Shown here: positions 45,831 through 58,208 of the stretch, in pieces
Layout: each line of letters starts with the position of its first letter
How positions within the stretch are numbered: the first letter of the stretch is position 1
Origin: Zhengitettix transpicula
Lineage: Eukaryota > Arthropoda > Insecta > Orthoptera > Tetrigidae
NCBI GenBank assembly: GCA_037074705.1
Contig: CM073591.1
Coordinates: forward strand, 31,228,587 to 31,292,586
Reading direction: 5' to 3'
Length of the DNA: 64,000 nt
The notes under the pieces: generated by a model
What the model saw: only the letters and a program-made list of their open reading frames with translations
The model's database searches: none
What the model was told of the DNA's origin: nothing
Made by a program: the position numbers and the translations under genes

Positions 45831-47959
45831 TGTGTAAAACGATCGGACGTCTCTCAATTTACAGATCTTAGAATTCCGCGCTCGTCCGTCTCAAATCGAC
45901 TCTTTCCTCGAGCGAACCTAAAGAACTTCACCATTTTACGGGAAACAGATTCGGTTTCAACTGAAAAAATCGTAAATATGGTTCTATAATGAGCATAATA
46001 TCTGAAACGTCAGTCGTTAAACATCATCAGGAAACAACTGTTCGGGACTCGAGCCAGGAAATGCGCGCTCAAGGCAAACCAGGAGCGGCGAAACAGAAAC
46101 GTGTGACTCTTCTCATTCAATTTAAAACATATAATTCTGGAAAATGTGTGACTAAAGAACATACCCGTATAGGTAACAAAATCTTTTTGGTGAGAATATT
46201 GTTCCTCGTATTCTCTAAGAGGTAGAAAAAAAATTGAAGCTACCAGAAATTCCAGGAAAATGCATAATGGAACATAAACTCTCAGAGAATTGAATCGCTA
46301 TCTACAAAACCATTAGCATTAAACCAACAATTTGAGTTAAAGCAGATTAAACGAACAGAAAAAGGCTAAATTCGTTCCTCTTTTTCTTTTGAAAAAAAAA
46401 AAATAATAGAACTGTAGTCGCCGACTGTTGTTCCACGCACTTCTTAGTGCAAGAAAACGTCCTCTTGCCAGATTACTTGGACAAAGGGTGTCAAATAAAT
46501 ATTTTTCCTTTGTCGCAGCCGCAGCATCCAGCAAGCTATTGGGCGAGTGAGTGTTGGTTTGTGCTGAGCACGTTCCGAGTTGCCTTCCCTGCCTTAGGAG
46601 ACTTTTTGTCGACGCATTAAAGCGGCCGCTTCTCACTTTCAACCTCGTGTTTCCCCCTAGGGGTGGCCACATACTTTATTCCATGTGATTCTGCCCGGAA
46701 CTCAAATAGATTGGAAATAACGATATGATGTCCCTTTATTTTCTTCTACAGAGCATTACTTTTAACCTCAGGCTTACTAAAATTGAAAGTTAAACTTTTC
46801 TGGTATTAAAAACGTATTGGAACATCTCCAAAATTAAATTGACTGAAACTTATTTATAAAACAAAATGAGTACCGAATATCTGCTTCGCCATCACGAGCA
46901 TACGACATACAACTTTATTACTTATACTAGATATTTACTCAGACAAGAAATATGAATATAATTAATGTAATAAGTGATGAAACATTATTTTTGTAGCTTT
47001 GTACCAACGTGATCGTTCTTTTTTTTTTTTTTTAAAAAAAACAGATATGGTCCCTATTGCTTTCTGATGGGAAATTTTCGCATTCCGAAGTCAATTAAAC
47101 ATCACTTCAGGGTCAAATCAACATTCAAGTGAAGAGTGGGAGCTATTTAGAATTATTATATAACATCTTCTGTAAAATCATTGGTAGGTCTACTTATTTA
47201 TACGCTTTATAGCTGAAATGCCTTTGATTAATAACACTTTAGACGTATGAATAACGGAATAAGAAGGAATGTGGTAACTGCAGTGAATTTCGCAATGTTG
47301 TACATTAGTGGGACAATTGATGAATATGTCCTTCATAATAATGATAAAAGCCACCTTTATACAGACAAACTTTAAAAAGGTACTTAAACGAAATTAATTT
47401 TTTGACGTGTTTCTTATCACAGATACGTTGACGAAATATTTTGTAATATGATATTTTAACTTTTTTTAATGGATACAATCATCATTTACAATTCACTTGG
47501 GAGTGTGAACAAAATTACTCACGCTATCAGTTTCTTCGAGGTAATCCATCATAAGTTAAGATCCACAAACCAACCTTTGCAGGCCGAATTCTAAATTTGT
47601 TGTCTGACCATCCTGTTTCACAGGATGTTTATAATTTGGTTGACAAAGTTGTATTATTATGAATTATTATTTTGAAATCCTGAACTATGCCAAAAATATT
47701 TTACTGTCAAACCTTTATCCAGTTAAATTTATCTCTAAATACATAAAGTTAGATTATGTAAAAGTAATTCAGGACTCAAGCAAAACAATGTTATAAGGAA
47801 AAATATGTACAATTAATTTATTGTGTTACTTTTCTGTGGCATGTCCTCATTTCATTTAATAAAATTGTTTAAAAAAAACTTCAATTTTCTTTCATTTATA
47901 AGTCTACATATTTTTCTGGTTTCATCAAAGTTCACAAAAATCTTATTAATAAGTTTTCC
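45831..47959. other. No gene seen
   Basis: A second smaller CpG-rich patch at 46420-46680 (111-codon minus frame without motifs), otherwise AT-rich. Confidence 0.5.
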
Positions 47960-48275
47960 GCGACCAATGTTGACTATAAAAATAAGTGTTCAAATTGTGA
48001 CTATTGTTATATAGGCCAGACAAAAAGAATTTAAAATACTAGTATTAAAGAACATAAATCTAATTTCTTATAAACATAGACCAATCACCAAACATTGTAT
48101 GAAAACGGTTTCGATTTTGACAACGCGTCCACTTTAGAACAGAGCAGCACATTACTGGAAAAGATTAATTTCTGAAATGTTGTATAATAAAAAAATCAAA
48201 CAAATTCTGTAAATATTAAACATGACATAGAAAGTATCAACAAGTTATATGATGTTTTAAGTTCTTTGGCTCTTA
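47960..48275 (+). pseudogene. Penelope-like GIY-YIG endonuclease remnant
   Basis: From about 47970 the plus strand reads VDYKNKCSNCDYCYIGQTKR, then a stop and TSIKEHKSNFL. This is the same nuclease core as at 5183-5266, with paired cysteines before YIGQT and the downstream EH. Further on, ENGFDFDNASTLEQSSTLLE and IKHDIESINKLYDVL follow, which fits the C-terminal tail of Penelope proteins. Several stops and shifts show decay. A hammerhead-like box 2 lies about 80 bp downstream at 48351, as expected for the end of such an element. The reverse-transcriptase part upstream is not recognisable. Confidence 0.78.
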
Positions 48276-48324
48276 GTCTTTATCTTTGATTTTAGTTTCT
48301 TGTTCAATTTCCGTCTTCAGTTAT

Positions 48325-48375
48325 TCGCTGTTAGCAAAAGACGCTAATCCGCGTCGAAACGTCCGGCATTTTTAA
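48325..48375 (+). ncRNA. Hammerhead-like motif after the Penelope remnant
   Basis: Stem II GACGC-TAATCC-GCGTC is perfect and is followed directly by GAAACGTC and CGGCA. Box 1 is damaged (TAGCAAAA in its place). Its position after the endonuclease remnant supports a Penelope terminal repeat. Confidence 0.45.
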
Positions 48376-48624
48376 ACTCAAATTTACTTAGCTTAAGTTA
48401 CTTTTTTTTTTTAAGTTTGTCTGTATCAAGGTCGTTCTTAGAATTATTATTTTCGTCAGACGTGAATTGTTTTTGTTTATTTTAATATTGCCTTCAGTTC
48501 TGTTGCACTTATGCAAAGAATGGATGAAGAAGAAACAGCGTAAGAAAACATTTAATAAATAATTTCTGAAGTGACTTGGCACAACGAAGCAACTAATAAA
48601 GGAATGAAAAAAAAAATTACGTCT

Positions 48625-48770
48625 GATTGTAAATTAATAAGAAAGATAGACAAAATAAGTGATCATGTAAATACCACACAACGTTTCTGGAAGCCTTGTT
48701 CCTCTCTTCAGGTGCAGAAAAAACGCAGGAGCCTAGAGAGACACAACTGCACTAGTCAGTTGACAAAAGT
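48625..48770 (-). ncRNA. Hammerhead-type motif, Penelope-type end
   Basis: On the minus strand box 1 CTGAAGA is at 48711-48705 and box 2 GAAACGTT at 48687-48680. Stem I GCAC/GTGT is intact. Stem II GGAA/TTCC is fully paired, a compensated variant of GGGA/TCCC. The flank AAGAAAGATAG and the block GACACAACTGCACTAGTCAG are shared with the other copies. Confidence 0.72.
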
Positions 48771-49255
48771 CAAATTGTTAAATAGTAAGAAAAACTTCTT
48801 AATTTTGGTTGCCCTTAGGCGAAAATGATATCTAATTAATCGAGAGGATTGGAGAAAGAAAAAGTCATTCTAGTTATAAAATTCACATGAAAAACAAGTT
48901 GTTTAGTTCATGAATAAATGTGTGGACGTATGTATTTAATTTCTACATTTATAGTACATAACTGTAAATTTTTTATTTTTTTATCGTATTTATATGTAAG
49001 TTTCGGATTAAAGGAAAAAAATGCTGTTACATTTATTAGTTAAATGTTGTAAATGAGCTGGCAAAACATCAAGTAAAATATCACACTGGACACCCGCAAT
49101 AACTAATTTGTTCGAAAGTTGCAACCAATTTTTTAAAACTAGAATGAATATTAAAGCCAAAAGTGAACAAGATATAATTAAGAAGAGACATAATAATGAC
49201 TACGTAAAAATTAATTAGATTAATTTTGTCTGAAATTGGCTATCTTTCTTATTAA
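48771..49255. repeat. Probable interior and opposite end of the same element
   Basis: TTTTGTCTGAAATTGGCTAT and CTTTCTTATTAATAAAGGAA end at about 49255 and are the inverted counterpart of AAGAAAGATAGAC at 48640, while AATAAAGGAATGA is also present at 48595. The spacing resembles the 4787-5443 element. No coding remnant is recognised between them. Confidence 0.4.
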
Positions 49256-51925
49256 TAAAGGAATGACGTCTCGCGTGGCTGATGATTTATTATCATCACT
49301 TGAATTAGTGACTACTGATAACTGTATTATCTTTGGATTCATATCACTTTCTCCATGCAGTACCCGAATATCTCATGAATGAGGCAGGTATAATTTAATA
49401 TGGGCTCAGCTATAAAGCCATGTTTTTTTTATAAAAGAAATGAAGTCGATCAGTTAACATTCTTTCTTGTTTTAGGTAAAGTTGTTAATAATTTTATCTC
49501 CACTAACAATCGCGGGATGGCGACACGTTCACCTGAACGCGACCTGGCTTGAACCCGTGGCCGTGGATTGAGGAGTGTCCGGCCTGAAATGAATCACTTT
49601 ATTGGTGGCTGTAAATCCGTATAAGCCCGAGTTTGGATCAGGCTTTGCTGTAAGGATGGGAGGACGTCACCTCATAAAAAAACTTGCTCACCGGCAACAA
49701 CACAGGTCGGTGACAGACAAATGAAATACTGTACCAAATTTTATCAAGTAAAAATTAACTTTAACTGAATCCGGACGAGCACAAACTAGTAAATAAATAC
49801 GGAACAAGATTATTTAAACGAATTATCCAATATAATAGGAGTAAATTAAATATTTAATCCTAATTCGCGTCCCTGCACAACCAGCTAGGTCAAAGAAATG
49901 CTACATTCAACCTTGTAAAATGTGTCATGTGACATTAATAAGAATCAATCTATTCTAAGACAATATTGCAGTCTCAGTCTCTCTCAATGTTCCCTCAGTC
50001 AAATACGAAAAATATTCATACGCGAAAGTAATTAATGAAAATAATACAATCATTTTAAATTCACGTATCACTTAATGCTATAGGAACTGTTTAATATTTC
50101 TAATTCGATGAATCTGTATGCATGATATAAAACAAATAAGTCCTTTAAGTATACTCACCCTAACCGAATATGCACTGTGATATAATGATTAATTAAACGT
50201 CCTTTAAGACCAACTTTTGAAATTTTTTTAACCTATTACTTTACATGCCGACACTACTTTTCGTTTTTTTTAACATACTTTAAATAAAAAATGACCCAGA
50301 AATATATATATGTATGACATGGTGTGGTCTAAAAAAGTCTTAAACTATAAAATAATATAAGGTTATGGGATCACTTTCTTTGATGAGGGGAACATTTTAA
50401 TGTGGCCGAATCTCTCTTTCCAAAAAATAAAAATAAGGTCAGGTCCTAAGCGTAATATCAGTATAAAAAGTTACAGAATTCGTTTATGAACAATCACTGA
50501 TACATAAGATAAACTGTCACGTTAAAAAGAAGAGGGAATGGATTATCAAAATACTTTTAAGAAGTGGGAAAACTACATACAGTATCCAGCAAAATTATAG
50601 AATTAATTAAAGGGTTTCGTAAGTTGAGTGTTTATAATTTGAAAGTGACAAAATAAATACCATCTAAATAAAAGAGACTTTTTAATGATTTATTTATACA
50701 GAAACAAGCAGTATAAATAATTATTGCATTTTCAAACGTATTTAGTTTTAACATTTGAAAGAACCTTTAAAATCAGGGAGTCAGTTACTTGCGCGATTAG
50801 CATAAAAAGATGAATTCGTGTACAGTTATATGTACACCATATAATAAATAATCATTTATAAAAATTATTTGCCGAAGAAAAGGAAGAAATTTAGGTTCCC
50901 ATTCTTTGGTTAGTAAATATTAAATCCGACAAAGCAAACAATATCTGGAATGTATTAAATATTTCGAAGCGTTTATAGTCTCGTTGTGTCACGATAATAG
51001 CGTCTGTATCAGACACTAAAAACAAACCAGAGACAAAAACCGGCAGGTGAACGAGCTTGAGTTTCTGAGAGAATATCGAATTTCTCTTCTCTTTGGAAAT
51101 CGATCGTACATCTGTCACAAAGAGGAATGCCCTCGGGATGGAAGAAAAGACTCATCGTATTTCGTCGAGGAACGGAAACAATCACTACCGTTAATTGACG
51201 TAAAAACAAGTGACAACAAAATTAATTAGAATAATTTATAACAATAGTAAGAATTTATGAAACTATTATTGATGTTGAATGAGGATTCAAGAAAAAAATA
51301 TTTATAATTATTTACAAAATATAGATGGGGGTGAAGTTTATAAAAATACAAACTCTCTCAGTTGATAACGTTGTAAAATTAGAATTCAAGATAGAAAAAA
51401 AAATTTAATTTTTCCCCATGTGCATCATTGTTAGTTAAAGTTTTGCAATTACATGTACAGTAATTTAAAAATAAGTAACCCAGATAATAGTCAACGTCTT
51501 GAACTAGTTCCCAGCTCGGTAGATGTATTTATTTAAAAGGTTTTCAACAGCTATAATTATCACATTTATGAAGATAAATTTTCTGGGAGGCAAAGGTTAA
51601 ATATTTTATTGCTTATTTTCATACAGATTTAATAAAGTGGATATCAAGTACCGAAGATGTATTTCTACGGTTCTACTTGGCGACTCACTTCTCCACTCAT
51701 CATCAAGTGACGTTGTCGTAGAGGTTGGTGCAGTTTTTATACACTGAACAAACTCCTTTCTCCGATTGAAATATTGATCTGACTGCTGATCGTTCTCTAT
51801 CCCAGTTTGATTCGTCTCTCCACGAGATTTATCGTAGGTGGAATACATCTGCATGTTCTAGAACCTTATTACACGTAAATGAAATGTTTCCGGGACGTGT
51901 GCTGCGGAGAGCCTGGCCGCAAGGA
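49256..51925. other. No gene seen
   Basis: AT-rich. Three overlapping frames around 50891-51229 on opposite strands have no motif. Confidence 0.55.
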
Positions 51926-51929
51926 TACA

Positions 51930-52215
51930 ATGGCGATGATCTTTCCTGGTAGCGATTACCCGAGGACCCAATTAGGATTCCGCCGACGGAGAATTTGCTG
52001 GGGGAATGCGCATTGTGGGGACGCAGCTTGACAAGGCGGTCTTGGCATGACGCCTAAGGAGCCCCGAGGTCACAGACCCCATCCTGTCGGATTTGATCAC
52101 CCATCCGCAATAATCTTGGCTGCTCTTTGCTTACGTAATAGCCAGGGTCCGGTCTTGAACCGAGCTCTTCAGTCGCCACGGCACATGTTGGTATGCTGTC
52201 AGCGACGTTGAGAAA
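51930..52215 (-). repeat. GC-richer block, possible tRNA-derived SINE
   Basis: On the minus strand a B-box-like GGTTCAAGACC occurs, followed by GC-rich sequence unlike the AT-rich flanks, within a 74-codon frame. The A box and a tail are not clear and there is only one copy here, so the call is weak. Confidence 0.2.
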
Positions 52216-52419
52216 TATATTACTAGTGGGTCGTTGCCCGTAATTACGCTCAGAAATTAAAATATTAGTTACAGACACTCAGAAAACCTGAATTACTGAA
52301 ATGTTGCATCGTTAGAAAACGTAAATGAATGAATGAAGAGTCTACAAGGGAACGAATTTGAGATGAGGGAACAGAGAAAAGAAAATGGAGTAAAACTATA
52401 ATCTGTAACTTCTTATATT

Positions 52420-52437
52420 GGGGGGGGGGGGGGGGGG
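52420..52437 (+). repeat. Poly(G) run of 18
   Basis: Uninterrupted G18. Lengths of such runs are often unreliable in assemblies. Confidence 0.9.
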
Positions 52438-53190
52438 TGATATGTGAATCTAGATATAGCCTGTAATGTTTTCACGCTTCTCAATGGAGTTGTACAAAAA
52501 TATAGTGTTATTGTACACTTGAATCCATCTGATCTTCGTTTCACTTATCACAACTTGGAAACACTTCCATAATTTAACGGATGCTTTGACGTGAAGTAGG
52601 GATTAAGTTATTTAATCTGGAATTATTCCTCTGTCTCGGAAACAAGGTTTTATTCCATTTCAAACCCCAACAGAACTAATACACATAAATGTAGTATCTA
52701 TGGATAGAAAATCGGAAAATAATCTTTGTATTAATAACACTTGATAGTTTTTAGTATTCTTTTACTTTATAGTTTCTCTATTTCATGTCTGTCTTATTAA
52801 TTAATTAAGCATACACGAACATTTGAAAATTTCATTTACATGGCGATATAGGAACGTTAAGTCGCCAAAATGCGAATAAAATATGTAATAGGTGCCATAT
52901 ATTAATAATATTTTCGATTTAATTGAGAATGGCCGTACGCCAGAATTGGTATTTAGGAAGTTTAAAAGTTACATATAATACACAAGTTAAAATTCCACGT
53001 AACATTCCTTCCATTTGGCTGCCGATCTCTTCAGACGTTATATTATTAAAGGAAAAAATTATGTACGCAACAGGTGTTTAAATTTAAATATTTTTCCCTG
53101 CCATGGAAGCTGATACAAAAGGTCTTAATGTTTTCACTTAAACATTGTTTATTAAAATGTAAATATTGTAAATATACAAAGATGGTTTAT
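52438..53190. other. No gene seen
   Basis: AT-rich DNA without coding or repeat signals. Confidence 0.6.
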
Positions 53191-53194
53191 TTAA

Positions 53195-53250
53195 TAATAT
53201 AACACCAGAAGAGGTCCGTAAATAAAGGCACGAAACGTTACTTATGAATT
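53195..53250 (+). ncRNA. Degenerate hammerhead-like motif
   Basis: CAGAAGA, one change from box 1, is followed after 19 nt by GAAACGTT (near 53231). Stem II is partial. It lies about 150 bp before the jockey remnant. Confidence 0.35.
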
Positions 53251-53383
53251 GGCTGTGGATTTGTAAAGCTTCAAGGTGGACATTATGTACGTGACACTTA
53301 TTAATTATAAGTCTACTTTCAACGGTGGCAAAATTATTAGAACCGTTACTTCTCCAACGTATCACATCTCTTCAAGACATGAT

Positions 53384-54324
53384 CATCAATTAGGGTTTCG
53401 TCTTAAGCATTCTACTACACAACAGTGTCATTGTTTTATATAAAAACATCTCTTGATGACAAAAAGTACCTTGACGTGAACCAGTCTCTTTTCAACAAAA
53501 TCAAGCACCTACTGCCGGAGCCTTACTGTAAGCTACCAAAATCATACTTCGAGAATCGTAAATTCAGAAATTTCCATTTTTCACCAAAGTAAAGCAGGCG
53601 TTTCTCAAGGTCTGGTCCTTGGACCTATCTTCAAAGTAATATATCCTTGCGATTTTCCTACAACCGCAAGTACGATTACAGGGACATTCACTGATGATAC
53701 AGTTATTATGTCCATAAATGAAGATCCCATAACAGAAATAAAACGATTTCAAGACTAGATTAATATACTTCAGAAACGGACAGATAATTGGAAAATGAAA
53801 ATTAACCAATAAAAATCCCCAACAGGTAACATTTACACTACGGAAACAACAATGCCAACCAGCGACTATGAACAACAAACAACTCTCGGTATCAACACAT
53901 AAAATATATTGTAAATCATATAGACTCAAAATAATTAACTTCTATAGTACATATAGAAAAGGAAAAGAAAGAAATGAACACAGTTAGAAATGAGCTCTAC
54001 TGACTGTTCGGTAGAAGGTCTAAACTGTCTTTAGAAAATAAAATAAATATATGTAAAGTCGTTTTGGACATTATAAATTGAATTATTGGTGAGTGTGAGT
54101 AAATAAATCTATAACGGCCAGAATACAAAAATCGAGACACGATTGAAGCTCTTTGGTATGTGAGTAACCTAACAGTACACCATGATACACACATACCATT
54201 CATCAATGATATAATTCAAGAGAGAGCAATGAAACATCATGATAGACTTGAAACACTCAAGAATCCACTCATACACCCATTTCTGAAACATAAAGACTCA
54301 AGAAATGCTGACCAATTGAGCTGA
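53384..54324 (+). pseudogene. Jockey-like reverse transcriptase, heavily decayed
   Basis: Reading through stops and shifts gives HQLGFRLKHSTTQQ, a jump (probable deletion) to LDVNQSLFNKIKHLLPEPYC, SYFENRKF, AGVSQGLVLGPIF, then TGTFTDDTVIMS, which is the catalytic ADD-type block with A changed to T. Later come RTDNWKMKINQ and, near the end, ALWYVSNLTVHHDTHIPFIN, IQERAMKHHDRLETLKNP and a stop at 54322-54324. Block order matches jockey-clade polymerases from finger to C-terminus. The second block is shorter than usual, so about 100 bp seem lost. The thumb region is the same kind of sequence as in the 36478-37187 copy but much more mutated, so it is older. ORF1 and endonuclease are missing. Confidence 0.82.
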
Positions 54325-54980
54325 AAATGTGGTAACTGGGGACCGGTCTGTGGAGAGGACGACATCAGGACGTTAAGGAATTATAAGTCAATAAAAATAG
54401 CTCATAGAATATGTGATTCTGATTGGTATTAAAATTAAAAAACTCTTTAATTGCAAGTCTAGAAAAAGGATAACAATAGTACAATATTAGCTGTATTGAA
54501 TATCATAGAAAATCTTTTTACTTTTTCACCTTCTTATATTTATTGCCGGGAATATTCTAAAGTCAGTTTTATTTTTAAAAAAGTCTGAAGTGAAGCACGG
54601 GTATTGCGGGTAGTGTGCAGTGCCAGTGGGCCAGAAGAGTATTTTTTTAAACTGAAACCTTCAGGATCTATGAAATTGCATAAGGAAAAATAAATATCAT
54701 AAAACTGAAAGAGTATCTGCATTACGAAACGTTTTCCTAAAAGTTCCTCGTCATTATCTCAAAATATTAATTAACGTTTAAAATAATGTTAATATATAAT
54801 CGTATATCTGGCTTTGATTGTCATTTAATTTAACTGAGTATTAAAATTAATTAAGTTATGATAAGGATTGAGCAACTTCGTTCGTGATAACTAATCTCAG
54901 TGTGAAAACCAGCAGGGATAATCTATTCTTTGTTTTGTCTGCGAATCGCATATTTTTTTCTCCCCCGTCGTGCCTTTCGG
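54325..54980. other. No gene seen
   Basis: AT-rich. Confidence 0.5.
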
Positions 54981-54989
54981 AGTTTTTAG

Positions 54990-55360
54990 AGGAGTCGTGG
55001 GCAGTTGCAGCTCACAAAGAGAATTCGCTCACACTTGAGCGGGGCGAGGCGAGACGAGTCGAGGCGACGTTCCTTATTCAAAGCTACGCCAAATAAAAGC
55101 CCGCCGGCGATAATTAAAAGCGCACGTTCGCGACATGTAGAGGCAGTTGCAGATACCACGTAATCAGCCGCTTAAACGCGTCATCGTCGCTCACTTACTT
55201 GTTACAACTGACAATTTAGCACGAAAATCCCGCCCACTCCGGTAGCTGAAGGAAAACCCGCGTTGCGTCTTTGAAACGCGCAAGCTATTGGGCGATCAGT
55301 GATCGAAATACAGTAAGCATCATTGCGAGCACCATCGCTAGTCATCCGTGCGAAGACATG
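54990..55360. promoter_or_regulatory. GC/CpG-rich block, possible regulatory region
   Basis: CpG-containing non-repetitive sequence (GGGGCGAGGCGAGACGAGTC and CATCGTCGCTCACTTACTTG). No domain in the short frames. Composition is the only support. Confidence 0.2.
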
Positions 55361-55582
55361 GGAAGCTGATTTATAAAATAGAAGTTGCCACGACTTTCTT
55401 TATATTATGGTGGAACAAACGCATGATTAAAAATTATTCCCCATTTCCTCGTGTGTGTGATGTGGCCTAGGTTTTACCCAATCGTAATGGGAATTATTGT
55501 TATGGTACTGTTGCCGAAGAAGAAGGAAACACTGCAAGACATTTTAACACAGGAAGGGGATATGGAATGCGGGAAAATACGC

Positions 55583-55672
55583 AAATTAGATGAATAAATA
55601 CCCGAATAACAGATAAAAATAAGTGCCACATTTTGTATTTAGCTCTTATTTTTGTCTGTTATTTATATAATT
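55583..55672. repeat. Small palindromic repeat, third copy
   Basis: AATTAGATGAATAAATACCC then AATAACAGATAAAAATAAG is mirrored by CTTATTTTTGTCTGTTATT and TATATAATTA. Same family as 7349-7501 and 39449-39567, here with short arms and a loop of about 20 bp. Confidence 0.6.
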
Positions 55673-55949
55673 AGTAAACACACTATGAGTGTTATTTAAT
55701 TAGTATACTTGTAACTCAAGACGTTTGATACTTTCCAAACATTTAAAAGTTAAAAAGGGTGAACACATTAAAGAAACCAGAGCCCTTACATATATTTGTG
55801 GGAAGTAAACTGTCGAACGGTTCAAGTACCAGTTCCACCAATGGTGGCTACAGCACGAAGGAAATAAGGTCATGAATCAGTGCAATGGCCAAGGCAGCAC
55901 TCACAAAGAAAACAGCCCCACTGACAAGCAAATTAGATCACAGTAAAGA

Positions 55950-56660
55950 GCTACACCGGGCTCTTTACTATAGAAATAATGGATATTAAGAAAGAGGGGG
56001 AAGAAACTTTAGAAACGTGGTGTAGGATAATAACTTCGAAATAAATTCGAGAGAAATGGTAAAAAATGAAGATGTTATAAGAAGACTAAATGAGAAGGGG
56101 TCAATCATGACTACAGTTTTCAAGGGAAAGGCAAACTGGTTCGGACACACCCTAAGGAAAAATTATTTACTGCCCGACATATTCGAAGGACACATGAAGA
56201 AGAAAGTGTAGACAGGCTAACATACATAGTGGTCACTCCCATCTTATAGGAAAGGTACTGAAATGGGGGATGCAGCAACGTAGCCAAGTGTTAACTAGGC
56301 TCCCAGGGCAGTAGTATTAAGGATCATATTCGGAAGTTCGCCTTAAAGTGATGCAGGGAAAACGCTAGAAAACCTGCATGAGGTAGGACGGGGATTTGGT
56401 ACTTGTCGCATGCCCTTCCGATGGCGGAAGATGGGGTTTTCTGTGAGGTTGCAGCTTTTCTTCTCCGTGACTCGACCAGTTTAGGAGGCAGCTGGCCGAC
56501 TATTCAAATAGGAACTGTTACAGATGGAGTTCTAGGTATTCGAGGATGTAGTTGCTAGAGGACTTCAAGGGAGAACGAAGAAAACATTGGGTGATAAAGG
56601 AAAAAAGAATAACGACGGGACTAGGAAATTTAGAGACCAGATACGAGGACCTGCCATGAA
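55950..56660 (+). pseudogene. Non-LTR retrotransposon C-terminus interrupted by family A
   Basis: Reading with shifts gives MDIKKEGEETLETWCRIIT, KNEDVIRRLNEKGSIMTTVF, KGKANWFGHTLRKNYLLPDI and FEGHMKKK, then the family A insert (56206-56515), then a basic tail with LLDDFKG, ERRKHWVIKE and RYEDLP. This is the same C-terminal type as 21856-22115 (ANW-x-x-H-x-LR-x-N). The order of blocks before and after the insert is right, so the insert is nested. Stops and frameshifts make it a dead, 5'-truncated copy. Confidence 0.7.
56206..56515 (-). mobile_element. Family A retroelement, 5'-truncated, nested
   Basis: It starts GTGTAGACAGGCTA and ends within CAGCTGGCCGACTATTC, so it is truncated on its 5' side. 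Order and sequence match the other copies with moderate divergence. It lies inside the non-LTR remnant at 55950-56660 and is therefore younger than that insertion. No clear target duplication. Confidence 0.75.
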
Positions 56661-57270
56661 GCACTTAATATTAATATTTTTTAAAGCAAATAATGAGAAG
56701 TTCTTGAAGGACCCATATAAATAGATTTCACTCTTATGTCGTGCAACAAAAATTAGATTCGCCCTAATGGTGCGATATTATGGTATATATTATAAATAAG
56801 ACGTGATTGCATATCACAGAAAAAAATTACGACATTGGATGAAACCCTTGAAGGGACGACTTAATCAACGAATTTATCAGGCCAAAAGCTTTTATAAATG
56901 TTCTTAAAGAAAAGTAAAATTTTTTTTGCTTCTTGCACTAGCAATATCTTTGAAAAAAAATTAAGAATCAGTCCTGATGACGAATTTGTACCAATGATGA
57001 TAAACCATTCGTCGATGAATTAAACTCTGCAACTAATGGACGTTGATTTTTTTCCTTTGATTCTATCTGCCTACTAAGCGTGCGACGAAAGTCTCAGAAT
57101 AACTTTAAAATTTGTTTCACTCAAAATTTCTATTGTAAATATTACCCCTGTTAAACGTATTATTTAAATCCGAAACATTACAATTCCCCTTAACGATAGC
57201 AAATATTTCTGATATTAATCATACCTAAAATGTTTTTTTTTAAATTTTATATTCCATAAGTTAACACTAT
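56661..57270. other. No gene seen
   Basis: AT-rich DNA without coding or repeat signals. Confidence 0.6.
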
Positions 57271-57286
57271 ATATATATATATATAT
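57271..57286. repeat. AT microsatellite left of the LTR candidate
   Basis: (AT)n immediately before TGTAG; it continues on the other side at 58212-58248. Confidence 0.9.
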
Positions 57287-58208
57287 TGTAGTAATTAGTA
57301 ATTAATCCATTATTATAATTGGAAAGTAAAGGACTCATTATTAGAGTATATAAAGCATACACCGCAACAAGGCGGCACGCCAGACAAAGAAACATTGTTG
57401 AGAAAGCGGTACGCGGCCAAAATCTACGAGACGAACAGTCAGTCAACGGCGAGAAGCGAAACGAAAAAGTTGGACGGCAGACACAGATGCGGGCAGATAT
57501 CCATTCAGAAAATTTGCAGTATAAAAAGTTTTGGCAGTCAACGGCGAGAAGCGAAACGGTAGAGTCCTACGGCGAGATATAATAGTTTAAATAAAACGCA
57601 AGTTAACAGTTTGACAGAGAGACTATAAAATCGCAGTTTGGAAGCAGAAGTTTGCTCCACAAACTGAACTAATTTTTTACATCGAGAGACTTCCAGGAGA
57701 CCGACGTCCGGAAACTAGCTGATGAGATGATCGAGGTTCCAGAATAGCAGAGATCCAGAGCAGCTACCGTGTGTTCGAATTCGAATGAGTAGAATCAGTG
57801 ATATCCCCAAATCGTGTGCACAGAAAACCCAAAATTGAGACCTGGGCGGCCGTAAGTAGAAAACTCTAAAATTTATTGTAAACCACTTTTTGAAAGATAC
57901 GTCAGATCGTTCTTTAATTATTTCGTTTCTTTAATTATTCACTTCGTTAGTTATTTACTTCCTTAATTGTTTAGTTATTTAATTTAAATTCAAATCTTTA
58001 ACCTTATTTTCGTCCGCAACAAAATTTGTTGTTCAGACAAATTAACTTCAATAAAAAGCTAAATGTAAATGATTGTAAATTCAATTCACCCATTTATCAA
58101 ACCCAGATAAAGACCCTGAGATTCAAAATAATATATTGTATTTAAAACTTTAATAAATTTGTTTAATTGTTCACCTTTAATAATCTTTTATTTAGATGCC
58201 TGTTTATT

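Noticed and set aside
45264..45989. Possible multi-exon gene in overlapping frames
   Set aside because: Frames are open on both strands as expected in GC-rich DNA and contain no recognisable domain; kept only as a composition block.
45990..46030. TGAAACGTCAG followed by CATCATCAGG as another hammerhead
   Set aside because: No box 1 upstream at correct spacing and no stem II.
46531..55295. 16-mer GCAAGCTATTGGGCGA shared at 46531 and 55280
   Set aside because: A single exact 16-mer match in 64 kb is about what chance gives, and flanks do not match.
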